Shown here piece by piece: positions 33,980 to 42,038 of a stretch of DNA of 64,000 bases. The position numbers and the translations under genes are program-made. The stretch is taken from positions 310,001 to 374,000 of the forward strand of contig CAVYKV010000003.1 in assembly GCA_963769255.1 (NCBI GenBank). Direction: 5' to 3'. The DNA is from JAKACA01 sp963769255 (GTDB taxonomy: Bacteria; Actinomycetota; Acidimicrobiia; Acidimicrobiales; Bog-793). How positions within the stretch are numbered: the stretch's first letter is position 1; each line of letters opens with the position of its first letter. The notes under the pieces were generated by a model that made no database searches, was not told where the DNA came from, and worked only from the letters and a program-made list of their open reading frames with translations.

Positions 33980-35152
33980 GTGAACGTCGACGAGTTGCAG
34001 ACCGTTGTCGGCCTGCCCGACCCGGACCCTTCAGAGAGCGAGGCTCCGCCGCCGGGTGTGCTGATCCTGCCCCCTTCGGCCGAACGAGAACGCGCTGCGG
34101 CCGCCGACCACCTCGGCGTTCTCGGTCGCCCCTTCGACCGGCGAACTCCGTTCTTCGTGGGCCTGACCGGCGCCTTGGGGGTGGCCGTCGCCTATGTGCT
34201 CGTGCGCGGGGTGACCGACATCACCTCGGTCCTCGTCATCATCGGTTTGGCGCTCTTCCTCGCCGTCGGGCTGAACCCCATCCTCACGTTCCTCATCGAG
34301 CACGGGCTGTCGCGGGGCGTCGCCGTCGCCATCGTGACCGGCGGCTTCGTGGCCGTCATCGCCGGCTTCATCGTTGCGGCCGTGCCGCCCATCTCCCACG
34401 AGGTGAGCAGCCTTGTGACGAACTATCCCCGCTACAAGGCGGACCTGCTCGCCGGAAGGGGTTGGGCAGGCAAGCTGGCGGTGAAGCTCCATCTGACCGG
34501 CTACCTGAAGAGCAAGGCCAAGCTGAAGCTGCCGATCACCGGCGGCCTGTTGGGCGCCGGCAAAGTGATTCTCTCGGTCGGAGTCGCCACGGTCAGCCTC
34601 GTCGTGCTCACGATCTACTTCCTCATCGCCCTGCCCGGGGTCGAGAAGCTGTGGCTCTCGCTCATCCCGCGCAGCCGCCGCCGGCGAGTCGACCTCTTGA
34701 CAAAGGAAGTCTTCGACCGGGTGGGCGGCTTCATGTTGGGGAACCTCGTCACCTCGCTGGTGTCCGGCGTCGGGACCTACGTCTGGCTGCTCGCGTTCCG
34801 CGTGCCCTACGCCCTGTTGCTGGCGATCTTCGTGGCACTCTTCGACCTGATCCCGATGGTCGGTTCGACGATCGCCGGCGTCGTCGTCTGCCTCGTCGCC
34901 CTCACGAGGGGACTCCCGATCGCCATTGCCACGTCTTCGTTCTACGTCGTCTACCGGTTCCTGGAGGACTACCTCCTCAACCCCAGGGTGATGAAGCACA
35001 CGGTGAAGGTCACGCCCGGGCTCACCGTGATCGCCACGCTGATCGGCGGCAGCCTCCTCGGCCTGATCGGGGCACTTATCGCCATCCCGGTCGCCGCCAC
35101 CATCCACCTGTTGCTCGACGAAGTGGCCTTTCCTCGTCAGGACCAGCGATGA
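33980..35152 (+). CDS. AI-2E family transporter (PerM/TqsA-like membrane protein)
   Basis: The 390-residue protein has eight or so TM segments in the AI-2E/PerM arrangement. An N-terminal block (FFVGLTGALGVAVAYVLV, VLVIIGLALFLAVGLNPI, VAVAIVTGGFVAVIAGFIV) precedes a soluble segment ending PRYKADLLAGRGW. A C-terminal block follows with the family motif FDLIPMVGSTIAG and the EDYLLNPRVMKHTVKVTPGL signature. Family members export varied substrates or act as Na+/H+ antiporters; the autoinducer role is not general. GTG 33980 starts a 60-residue cytosolic Pro/Glu-rich extension. Confidence 0.88.
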   Translation: MNVDELQTVVGLPDPDPSESEAPPPGVLILPPSAERERAAAADHLGVLGRPFDRRTPFFVGLTGALGVAVAYVLVRGVTDITSVLVIIGLALFLAVGLNPILTFLIEHGLSRGVAVAIVTGGFVAVIAGFIVAAVPPISHEVSSLVTNYPRYKADLLAGRGWAGKLAVKLHLTGYLKSKAKLKLPITGGLLGAGKVILSVGVATVSLVVLTIYFLIALPGVEKLWLSLIPRSRRRRVDLLTKEVFDRVGGFMLGNLVTSLVSGVGTYVWLLAFRVPYALLLAIFVALFDLIPMVGSTIAGVVVCLVALTRGLPIAIATSSFYVVYRFLEDYLLNPRVMKHTVKVTPGLTVIATLIGGSLLGLIGALIAIPVAATIHLLLDEVAFPRQDQR

Positions 35153-35585
35153 GCGCGAAGAACCAACCGCAAAAGCCCGAGACAGTAGCTACCGGCCGCC
35201 GGCGATGTCATCACCTCGCGAGCACACCATGGAGGACTGCCCGGCGAGTTGGGCCGGGTCTTTCGACGGCGGTACAGACCTCGAGCGTGCCATCACGAAA
35301 GCGACGCGGGAGTCCATTGCTTCCCGCTGTCGATCGAAACGAGGTTCAGCGCCGCGGCGCGCTGGGAGGCCCCACTACCTGTTCGCCCACGGCGACGCAA
35401 CAGCTGGGTGACGCGCAGGAAGCGCTCAGTTTGGCTGAGCCCGTGCCGCCCTCCGCCGCCTCGCGCCAGGAGTCGTGGCGGGAATCCAACTCGTCCCGTT
35501 CCTTTCGAACCTCTCGGTTGTTCAGCGGCGCGTCCTCAGGATCGCAGTGGAGACAGCGAATCGTGAGAAAGCCGATGCTCGATCG
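35153..35585. other. Gene-free stretch, 433 bp
   Basis: Several short frames are open here but none shows a family motif, a good start site or periodic codon bias, and none continues into the neighbours. I see no tRNA, hairpin terminator or repeat. It could hold decayed sequence associated with the IS remnant 600 bp downstream. Confidence 0.6.
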
Positions 35586-35996
35586 TCATGCCGGCCCGAG
35601 CTGGGCCATGAGACCGCCGATGTCGAAAACGTTGCGCAGGTCGACGATGCGCCCGTTCTCGCATTCCACGATCTCGATCTCGGTGATCGTGAAGGTCTTG
35701 CCGGTCGGAGGCAGGCCGAGGAAGTCCCCGCTGTGCGTGCCGGTCCACCTCAAGCGGGCTGCGACCCACTCGCCACTCGCCACGACCTCCTCGATGTCGG
35801 CGCGGGCATCCGGGAAACCAGCTCGGAGCCCCTCGTTCAGCTGCTTGAGCCCGGCGATGGTGGGATCGGCGAACGCGGCGATGCTCGGTACGGCGATGTC
35901 GGGCGCGAGCACCTCGTCGAGCACGTCGAGATGGCCGGCACTGACGCCTTCCTCGATCAGCCGTCGGTACAGTGCGATGTTCTCGGCCTCGGCCAT
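35586..35996 (-). CDS. SnoaL-like ester cyclase family protein
   Basis: The 136-residue protein has the NTF2-like ester-cyclase pattern: ENIALYRRLIEEGVSAGHLD, LAPDIAVPSI, GLRAGFPDARADIEEVVASGEWVAARLRW, HSGDFLGLPPTGKTF and a final VFDIGGLMAQLG. ATG 35996 has AAGGGGG 7 nt upstream. It belongs to the same broad family as the gene at 21148 but is shorter and not obviously a recent duplicate. Function is unknown. Confidence 0.85.
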   Translation of the reverse strand: MAEAENIALYRRLIEEGVSAGHLDVLDEVLAPDIAVPSIAAFADPTIAGLKQLNEGLRAGFPDARADIEEVVASGEWVAARLRWTGTHSGDFLGLPPTGKTFTITEIEIVECENGRIVDLRNVFDIGGLMAQLGPA

Positions 35997-36213
35997 CTGC
36001 GTTCCCCCCTTCGACGCACTTCGTGCCCAGTTGTAGCACCCGGGTCGACCGGCTCGCCGCAAGGTTGGCAGCAGAAGGGTGGTGTAGAGACTTTGCGCCT
36101 GTGCGATGCAACTTCACGTTGGGGCGTCTGCGGCGTTGACCGGATCCCCCTGAACTGATCCACCCGTTGTGCGAGTCCGAGGCCCCATCATGGGGCAGGG
36201 AGGACCACACGAC

Positions 36214-36493
36214 GATGAAGCGAAGAAGGCACACACCCGAGCAGGTGATCCGCAAGCTCGCCGAGGGCGAGAAGCTGCTCGCCCAGGGTCAGTCGATCGA
36301 GGAGGTCGTGAGACACCTCGAGATCACCGAGTCGACCTGGCACCGCTGGCGCAACCAGTACGGCGGCATGAAGGCCGACGATGCCAAGCGCCTGAAGGAG
36401 CTCGAGCGCGAGAACAGCCGCCTCAAGAAGATCGTGGCCGACCAGGCCCTCGACATCGACATGTTGAAGGAGCTGAACCGGGGAAACTTCTAG
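36214..36493 (+). CDS. IS3-family OrfA (helix-turn-helix, leucine-zipper)
   Basis: The 92-residue product begins at ATG 36214 (MKRRRHTPEQVIRKLAEGEK). It has the transposase HTH (SIEEVVRHLEITESTWHRWR) and the family tail YGGMKADDAKRLKELERENS followed by a coiled coil ending LNRGNF. It appears intact. In intact elements it is both a DNA-binding regulator and the N-terminal half of the OrfAB transposase made by frameshifting at 36481. Confidence 0.88.
36481..36487 (+). other. Slippery heptamer GGGAAAC for -1 frameshifting
   Basis: In the OrfA frame the heptamer reads G GGA AAC, matching X XXY YYZ, and lies one codon before the OrfA stop at 36491-36493. OrfB is open in the -1 frame. This is the classical position for IS3-family programmed frameshifting; with OrfB broken it is no longer productive. 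Confidence 0.7.
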
Positions 36494-37173
36494 CCCCGGA
36501 CCGTCGCCGGCGAGCCGTCGTGGCTCTCACCGAGCGGTTCGGGGTCTCCGAGCGCAGGGCCTGCAAGGTCGTCGGACAGCCCCGTTCCACCCAGCGCCTT
36601 CCCCCACCGGTCGTGGGCGACTTCGAGCTGGCGCTCCGGGCGTTCCTGCGGGACTTCTCCAAGAGGCGACCACGCTGGGGATGGCGGCGGGCCGCCATTC
36701 AGGCACGGAAGGAGGGCTGGCAGGTCAACAACAAGCGCATCCACCGCCTCTGGCGGGAAGAGGGCCTGCGAGTGCCCTACCGCAAGCGCAAGCGGCCGCT
36801 GCGTGGCATCGGGGTGCCCGTCGGCGCCATGTGCCCCATCGCCCCCAACGTGTTGTGGGCGCTCGACTTCCAGTTCGACCAGACGACCGACGGGAGGATG
36901 CTGAAGCTCTTGAACGTGATCGACGAGCACACGAGGGAGTGCCTCGCCATCGAAGTGGAACGGACCATCGACACCGACGGCGTTACCTGCGCTTCGACCA
37001 CGGACCCGAGTTCATCGCCTACGCCGTGGCGGACTGGTGCCGCTTCAACGGGTCGAGCGCCGTGTTCATCGACCCGGGCTCACCGTGGCAGAACGCCTGG
37101 ATCGAGTCCTTCAACGGACGTCTCCGCGACGAGTTCCTGAACGGCCAGCTCTTCGAGACCCTCTTCGAGGCCA
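36488..37173 (+). pseudogene. IS3-family OrfB transposase, deleted internally and truncated
   Basis: In the -1 frame, RAVVALTERFGVSERRACK, RWGWRRAAIQARKEG and HRLWREEGLRVPYRKRKR are followed by the DDE core: first Asp in WALDFQFD, then after a frame-changing deletion near 36983 the second Asp in RFDHGPEF and the Glu in WQNAWIESFNGRLRDEF. The deletion removes about 17 expected residues between VERTIDTDGV and RYLRFDHG. Similarity ends at ETLFEAKV; the conserved YNxxRPHSSLG tail is missing. Confidence 0.88.
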
Positions 37174-37331
37174 AGGTCGGGTCCAGCCGTTGGCCTGAGG
37201 CAACGCGGTTCGCGCTCCAGCAAAGAGCGGCTCTCGCAGGCGAGCTGAGCACCCCTAACAACGGGACGTCTTTCAAACCCGAGCGGAACTGTCTTTGGCG
37301 CCTGGACCGGGTCTCTGCCCCGCGGACCCAG

Positions 37332-39491
37332 ATGCATAGCGTCCGGATCCTTGTAGGCGAGCACGTGTCCGGTTGCTTCTGCCGTCACTCTACGCCACCG
37401 ATCACTGGGCTTCTCTTCACACAACGCGGTACTCTGAGGACTACGAACCGCGACCGTTTCGCGCGTAGGCTTTCAATCTGTCTCGTCGTGTGCGGCCTTG
37501 CCTCCGCCCTCGCCCTCGTCAGCACCGGCGTTGCGGCGGCCGTTTCCTCGGTGCTCTACGTAGCCGGAGGCGGATCCAACGCTGCCAACGCCTGCACAAA
37601 CGCCGGTGACCCCTGTGCCACGGTCTCCTACGCGCTCACGCAGGCGGCGGCGGGCGACACGATCGACGTCTCCGGCTCCGTGGCCGACAACGTCGTCGTC
37701 CCGAGCAGCCTCACACCGCTCACGATCGCGGGTATCTCGACGCCGGCCGTCCTCAGCGAGGGCACCGTCGGATCCGTCCTCGAGATCGATCCCGGCGCCG
37801 GAGTGATCGTCGAGGGCGTGACGATCGAGGGCGGTGCCGCCTTCCTCGGCGGTGGCATCGAGAACCTCGGCTCGTTGTCGATCAGCGACTCCACCGTCTC
37901 GGGCAACCTCGCCGAAGGGGGCGGTGGCATCTACAACGACGGGTCGCTCTCTCTTGATGCGACTGTCATCTCGGGCAACCAGGCCATCTCGACGGGCAGC
38001 CCCGCCGGGGTCGGTGGCGGCATCTTCAACCTGGGCACGCTGACCGTGGACGGCTCCACGATCTCCGCCAACTCGGTAGTCAGGGCGGGCGGCGTCAACG
38101 AGGGTGCGGGCATTTACGACCGGGGCGGCAGCGTGAGCCTCGCGGGGAGCACCGTGTCCAGTAATTCCGCCCAGTCGGCCGGTGGCGGCCTTTACGTCAC
38201 CGACGGGTCGCTCGAGGTGGACTCGAGCACGATCTCCGGCAACAACGCCGGTTCGGAGGGGGGCGGCCTGTACTCGGACAGCCCCTCCACGATCGCCGCC
38301 AGCACGCTCTCGGACAACTCGGCAGCGGTCGGCGGGGGCGTTTACACCACCGGGACGCTCGCGATCGTCTCCAGCACCGTCGCCGCCAACAGCGCCGGTC
38401 CCGCTGGGGGCGGCATCGAGAACACCGGAACGCTGTCCGTCTTCGCCAGCACGATCGCCGCCAACATGGCACCTGGCGGCGGTGGCGCCATCGCCAACTC
38501 CGGAGGCGGCACGTCCATCGGGGGCAGCATCGTCGCGGGCAACACAGCTCCCGAGTGCGTCGGCTCGGTCACCGACGACCCCGGCTACAACCTCGAGGAC
38601 GACTCGGCGGACACCTGTGGCTTCACTGGCCTCACCGACGTCACGGCCAACCCGGATTTGCAACCGCTCGGCCAGTACGGGGGTCCGACCGAGACGATGG
38701 CCCTCCAAGCGGGGAGCCCGGCCCTCGACCTAATCCTCAACCCGACACCGGGGCTCTGTCCGGGCACCGACCAGCGCGGAGTTCTCCGCCCACAGGGTGA
38801 CGATTGCGACCTCGGAGCCTTCGAGCTGGCAACCCTGACGGTGCAGGCGCCGTCACCCACCATCACCTACGGCGGCGCCATCCCGACGCTCGTCCCGAGC
38901 TACGCCGGGCTCCTCGACGGCCTCTCCGGGCCGAGCACTCCGGCGACCTGCACGACGACGGCGACCTCGGCGAGCCCGCCTGGGCAGTACCCCGTCGTCT
39001 GTTCGGGGGCCGTCGACCCCGACTACGCCATCGTGTACCTCTCCGGGACGCTCACGATCGGATTCACACAACCGTGCGTCGAGCGCGCTGTGGGCGGCTT
39101 CGTCGTCGGGTCCGGGCAAGCGGTCTGCATTGGACGTGGCGGCCTCGTGTTCGGCCGGGTGGCAGTGCAACCCGGTGGGTCGTTGTGGATGAGCCATGGC
39201 GTCGTCGTCGGGCTCATCATCTCGAACGGCGCAGCGGCTCTCGGCGCCTGCTCGTCCCTGCTCGTCGGCTCGGTGAACTTCCTCACGACTGCGGGCCCTG
39301 TCGACCTCGGCGGTCCGCAGTGCGGAGGCGACCTCGTCGTCGGTGCCGTCCGTATCAGCAACGGGCGCGGGGGCGTCAGCTTCGCGAACAACACGGTCCT
39401 GGGTCTGTTGACGATCACCAACAACACGGGCGGCTTCTCGTTCACCAACAACCTCGTGCTCGGCCGGGAGCTCATCGGCGGCAACAGCTGA
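37332..39491 (+). CDS. Secreted right-handed beta-helix protein (start uncertain)
   Basis: The mature protein begins after a signal peptide (DRFARRLSICLVVCGLASAL through GVAAAVSS). It has a parallel beta-helix of repeated SxVSGNxAxxGGGIYNxGxL units (about residues 180-420) and then a GSPALDLILNPTPG...DQRG...DLGAFE segment typical of choice-of-anchor Q domains. An MBG-like domain (TYGGAIPTLVPSYAGL) and about 130 residues of Gly/Val-rich C-terminus follow. The start is unclear: ATG 37332 or GTG 37365 precede the signal by 40-50 residues, and none has a clear ribosome site. The IS remnant next door may have removed the native start. Confidence 0.75.
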   Translation: MHSVRILVGEHVSGCFCRHSTPPITGLLFTQRGTLRTTNRDRFARRLSICLVVCGLASALALVSTGVAAAVSSVLYVAGGGSNAANACTNAGDPCATVSYALTQAAAGDTIDVSGSVADNVVVPSSLTPLTIAGISTPAVLSEGTVGSVLEIDPGAGVIVEGVTIEGGAAFLGGGIENLGSLSISDSTVSGNLAEGGGGIYNDGSLSLDATVISGNQAISTGSPAGVGGGIFNLGTLTVDGSTISANSVVRAGGVNEGAGIYDRGGSVSLAGSTVSSNSAQSAGGGLYVTDGSLEVDSSTISGNNAGSEGGGLYSDSPSTIAASTLSDNSAAVGGGVYTTGTLAIVSSTVAANSAGPAGGGIENTGTLSVFASTIAANMAPGGGGAIANSGGGTSIGGSIVAGNTAPECVGSVTDDPGYNLEDDSADTCGFTGLTDVTANPDLQPLGQYGGPTETMALQAGSPALDLILNPTPGLCPGTDQRGVLRPQGDDCDLGAFELATLTVQAPSPTITYGGAIPTLVPSYAGLLDGLSGPSTPATCTTTATSASPPGQYPVVCSGAVDPDYAIVYLSGTLTIGFTQPCVERAVGGFVVGSGQAVCIGRGGLVFGRVAVQPGGSLWMSHGVVVGLIISNGAAALGACSSLLVGSVNFLTTAGPVDLGGPQCGGDLVVGAVRISNGRGGVSFANNTVLGLLTITNNTGGFSFTNNLVLGRELIGGNS

Positions 39492-39511
39492 CTGCTTCGA
39501 GTCGGTGGCAG

Positions 39512-39584
39512 CACCCCCAACGGGATTCGAACCCGTGCTACCACCTTGAAAGGGTGGCGTCCTAGGCCGCTAGACGATGGGGGC
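39512..39584 (-). tRNA. tRNA-Glu (anticodon UUC)
   Basis: The 73-nt gene folds as a cloverleaf. The acceptor stem is GCCCCCA (39584-39578) with TGGGGGT, the first pair being G-U. The anticodon arm is CCACC-CTTTCAA-GGTGG with TTC at positions 34-36, and the T arm is CGGGTTCGAATCCCG. The discriminator is G and CCA is not encoded. No integrase or att-like duplication of its 3' end was found beside it. Confidence 0.96.
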
Positions 39585-39679
39585 AAGGGCGGCGGGAGCC
39601 CGCCGGCGGGCCCGGCCGAGGCTACCAGCGCACCGGCCGCACCCTTGACGTGAGCAACCCCCGATGCCAGCCGGCAGCG

Positions 39680-41053
39680 TCAGCTTTTCAGCACCCACTC
39701 GCTTGCCCCGGCGGTGTCGCGGACCTCGACGCCGAGGGTGTCGAGGCGGTCCCGGATCCAGTCCGCCTCCTCGAAGTGCCGCTCCGCACGGGCGCGCCCT
39801 CGAAGCTCCAACATCGTCTCGACGAACGGCCCGACGACCTGGCGGGGATCGCGGGTGCCCGCCTCGCCGGCGCGGCCGAGCTCCACCACGAGGGAGCGGA
39901 AGCTGGCGCGGGCCCGGTCCATGGCGTCGCCGAAGGGGATGTCGGTCGACCACTCGGTGATCTCGTCCTCCAGGCGGAGGACCTCGCCGACGGCGGCCGC
40001 AACGTCGCGGTTGGCGAGAGCCGAGGCGAAGCCGTGCTCCCGCTCGCGGACGAGCCCGATGAGTGGTGAGTCGGTGAAGCTCGACTCGACCGCCGAACTC
40101 TCGGAACCGGCGGATTCATCAAGCGGATCGCTCCCACCGGGAGCAGCGTCCGTCGCCGGCGTAGCAGCCGGGACGCCCCCACCGCCTGCCAGCTCGGCAG
40201 CCGTCTCGAGGAGCTCGTCGATCTTCACCGTCGAGCCGGCCGGGAACGTCCGAACCTGACCGGACGAGCGGACCGTGACGACCCCGAGGCCGGTGATCGT
40301 GCCGACGCCCTCGTCGAGATCGAAGCTGATGGCCGTGTGCTCGTCGACGCCGAGCACGAAGGCCCCATCCGGAAGTTGCGACTCGAGCATGGCGAGCCGG
40401 TGCTCGCCGAGGTAGCAAAAACGCGTGTCGTGCGTACCCCCCTCGGCGTTGTTGAAGTGGGGGATGACCGCCGCCCTGATCCCCAGCTCGCTCATGAGGT
40501 CGAGCCCGGTGAGCCAGAACGGGTCCTCTCCGACCTTGTAGATCTCGTAGACGGGAACCGTCGAAACACCGAGCGTGAGAGCGGCGGCCGAGGAGAACGT
40601 GAGGCCGCCGCCGTGGGCGAGGATCTCCCGCAGCAGGCTGGGCACGACGGTGGAGGTCCACTTGCGAAGGGCGTAGCTCGGGCTGCCGGGACCCGTGAAG
40701 ACGTAACGGGCGCGCCGCAAGGAGGACACGAGGCGTTCCTCGGCGAAGGCGTCATCACCGCTCGCGACGGCACCGTCCGCCGAGCCGGGCCCGACGGGCA
40801 CCTCGATGTCGCTGCGGAGGCTCTCTGCGAAGTAGCGGCGGACCCGCTCGCACAGCTCGACCCGGTTCTCCTGAAAGGCGAACGGCGTGTCGAGGAGGAA
40901 GGCGGGCACCGGTGGCGGTCCGAGGCGCTCCAGCACGGCGCGGTGAACCTTGACCATCGTGGGAGCGATCTCGCCCGAGCCCATGATGGTGAGCAGGCGC
41001 GGGAGCGCCGGCTGGGGTGAACCCGGTTGCTCGCCGCCGCTCGCCGCCGTCAC
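39680..41053 (-). CDS. Fusion: class I amidotransferase/S51-like domain with CysRS C-terminal-like domain
   Basis: The 457-residue protein has two parts. Residues 19-285 form an alpha/beta domain related to type 1 glutamine-amidotransferase-like or cyanophycinase-like (S51) proteins: LLTIMGSGEIAPTM, FTGPGSPSYALRKW (119-132), a probable nucleophile loop GGLTFSSAAALTLG (149-162), PHFNNAEGGTHDTRF (198-212) and VDEHTAI (236-242). After a disordered linker (290-328), residues 330-457 match the C-terminal helical domain of cysteinyl-tRNA synthetase (ARAERHFEEADWIRDRLDTL, then DTAGASEWVLK). GTG 41053 overlaps the DUF2017 stop. Function is unknown; no CysRS catalytic core is present. Confidence 0.8.
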   Translation of the reverse strand: MTAASGGEQPGSPQPALPRLLTIMGSGEIAPTMVKVHRAVLERLGPPPVPAFLLDTPFAFQENRVELCERVRRYFAESLRSDIEVPVGPGSADGAVASGDDAFAEERLVSSLRRARYVFTGPGSPSYALRKWTSTVVPSLLREILAHGGGLTFSSAAALTLGVSTVPVYEIYKVGEDPFWLTGLDLMSELGIRAAVIPHFNNAEGGTHDTRFCYLGEHRLAMLESQLPDGAFVLGVDEHTAISFDLDEGVGTITGLGVVTVRSSGQVRTFPAGSTVKIDELLETAAELAGGGGVPAATPATDAAPGGSDPLDESAGSESSAVESSFTDSPLIGLVREREHGFASALANRDVAAAVGEVLRLEDEITEWSTDIPFGDAMDRARASFRSLVVELGRAGEAGTRDPRQVVGPFVETMLELRGRARAERHFEEADWIRDRLDTLGVEVRDTAGASEWVLKS

Positions 41054-41730
41054 GGACCCGTGTCCGGCTGGGGTGTGCCGTCCCACCGCAGCCCGCCGAG
41101 GGGCTCCCCCCACGGATCCTCCGGCACGAGGTCGTCAGCTCCTGGAGCCGGATCCGGGAGCCAACCGGAGAGGAACTCCACGAGCTCGGTCTGGAGGCTC
41201 GACAGGTAGTAGTAGTACAGCATCTGCTGGGTGAGCTGACCCCCCGGGAGTTCACCGTCTTCCCTCACGTCGAGCACGGTGCCGAGCACGAGCCGGATGT
41301 CGTTGATCGCCGTCATCCAGCCCTGCACTTGCTCGGAATCCAAGCTCTTGGCGTCGGCGGTCTCGGCCAGCAGCTGCAACGCCTCCCGGTGGTGCTCGAG
41401 GAGCCCGGCGCGGGTGACGTCGATGTAGCTCCGCTCCGCCTCGTCGTCGCGGGGGTAGGCGGGCGGAAAGAGCCGCCGCAAGGACGGCGGCATCTCGGCC
41501 AGATCCGGTGCGACGGTGCCCGCAGGGGTCGTGCCGAGCTCCGCGCCCATGTCTTGGGGCGAATCCTCGCCCTCGGCGCCGGCGGCCGCGGCCTCGGCGG
41601 CGGTCCCGAGGGCGGCGAGGATGACGTCGATCTCACGGGGCAGGCTGGCAAGGAGCGATCGCTCCTGCGCCCTCAGGCGGAGCAGGGCGCCCCCCGGGTG
41701 CTCCCGGTCCGGCAGGATGCGCCGCCTCAC
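41050..41730 (-). CDS. DUF2017 family protein
   Basis: The 226-residue protein (VRRRILPDREHPGGALLRLR to the Pro-rich end) has the DUF2017 layout: a helical core with RRLFPPAYPRDDEAERSYID and GWMTAINDIRLVLGTVLDV, then a YYYLSSLQTELVEFLSG helix. DUF2017 genes commonly follow clpS in actinobacteria. GTG 41730 overlaps the clpS stop as GTGA and its own stop overlaps the next GTG, so it is translationally embedded in the operon. Molecular function is not known. Confidence 0.85.
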   Translation of the reverse strand: MRRRILPDREHPGGALLRLRAQERSLLASLPREIDVILAALGTAAEAAAAGAEGEDSPQDMGAELGTTPAGTVAPDLAEMPPSLRRLFPPAYPRDDEAERSYIDVTRAGLLEHHREALQLLAETADAKSLDSEQVQGWMTAINDIRLVLGTVLDVREDGELPGGQLTQQMLYYYYLSSLQTELVEFLSGWLPDPAPGADDLVPEDPWGEPLGGLRWDGTPQPDTGP

Positions 41731-42038
41731 GTGCCGCTTCGTTCCATCGTCGCCCACAAGCCGTGTTGGTGCAGGCGGTTGACATCCATCTCCGCACGCT
41801 CCTTCGGGCCGCTCGACACGACGGCTCGTCCTTTGTAGTGCACGTCGAGCATCAGCTTGTGAGCCTTTGCCTTCGAGTACCCGAAGAGCTTCTGGAACAC
41901 GAAGGTCACGTAGGCCATGAGATTGATGGGGTCGTTCCAGACGATCACGAGCCAGGGCAGGTCGGCCTCGACGGACTCGTCCGTCACGGGCCGGTCGACC
42001 TCGGCCGGCGCCGAACCCGGCGTCGAGGCGGAGCTCAC
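41727..42038 (-). CDS. clpS: ATP-dependent Clp protease adaptor ClpS
   Basis: The 103-residue protein contains the complete ClpS core: WLVIVWNDPINLMAYVTFVF (substrate-pocket Asn-Asp), FQKLFGYSKAKAHKLMLDVH and GRAVVSSGPKERAEMDVNRL. ClpS delivers N-degron substrates to the Clp AAA+ unfoldase. The N-terminal 25 residues are the usual flexible extension. GTG 42038 overlaps the ctaA stop as GTGA. Confidence 0.93.
   Translation of the reverse strand: MSSASTPGSAPAEVDRPVTDESVEADLPWLVIVWNDPINLMAYVTFVFQKLFGYSKAKAHKLMLDVHYKGRAVVSSGPKERAEMDVNRLHQHGLWATMERSGT

Larger units (their letters stand above)
36137..37173 (+). mobile_element. Truncated IS3-family element (IS407-like)
   Basis: The element contains orfA, a -1 frameshift signal and most of orfB of an IS3-family transposase. 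The left end is probably near 36137, where TGACCGGATCCCCCTGAACT starts with the family's 5'-TG. No matching complement (GGATCCGGTCA) is found downstream, and orfB ends abruptly near 37173, so the right end is deleted. A second, internal deletion of about 50 bp lies near 36983. It cannot transpose by itself. Confidence 0.85.

Noticed and set aside
35153..35585. Short reading frames in the gap after the AI-2E-family gene
   Set aside because: No motifs, start sites or continuity with neighbours; left as non-coding.
39512..39584. tRNA-Glu as an integration site for the secretome region or the secretion-like cassette
   Set aside because: No integrase gene and no direct repeat of the tRNA 3' end was found in the window.
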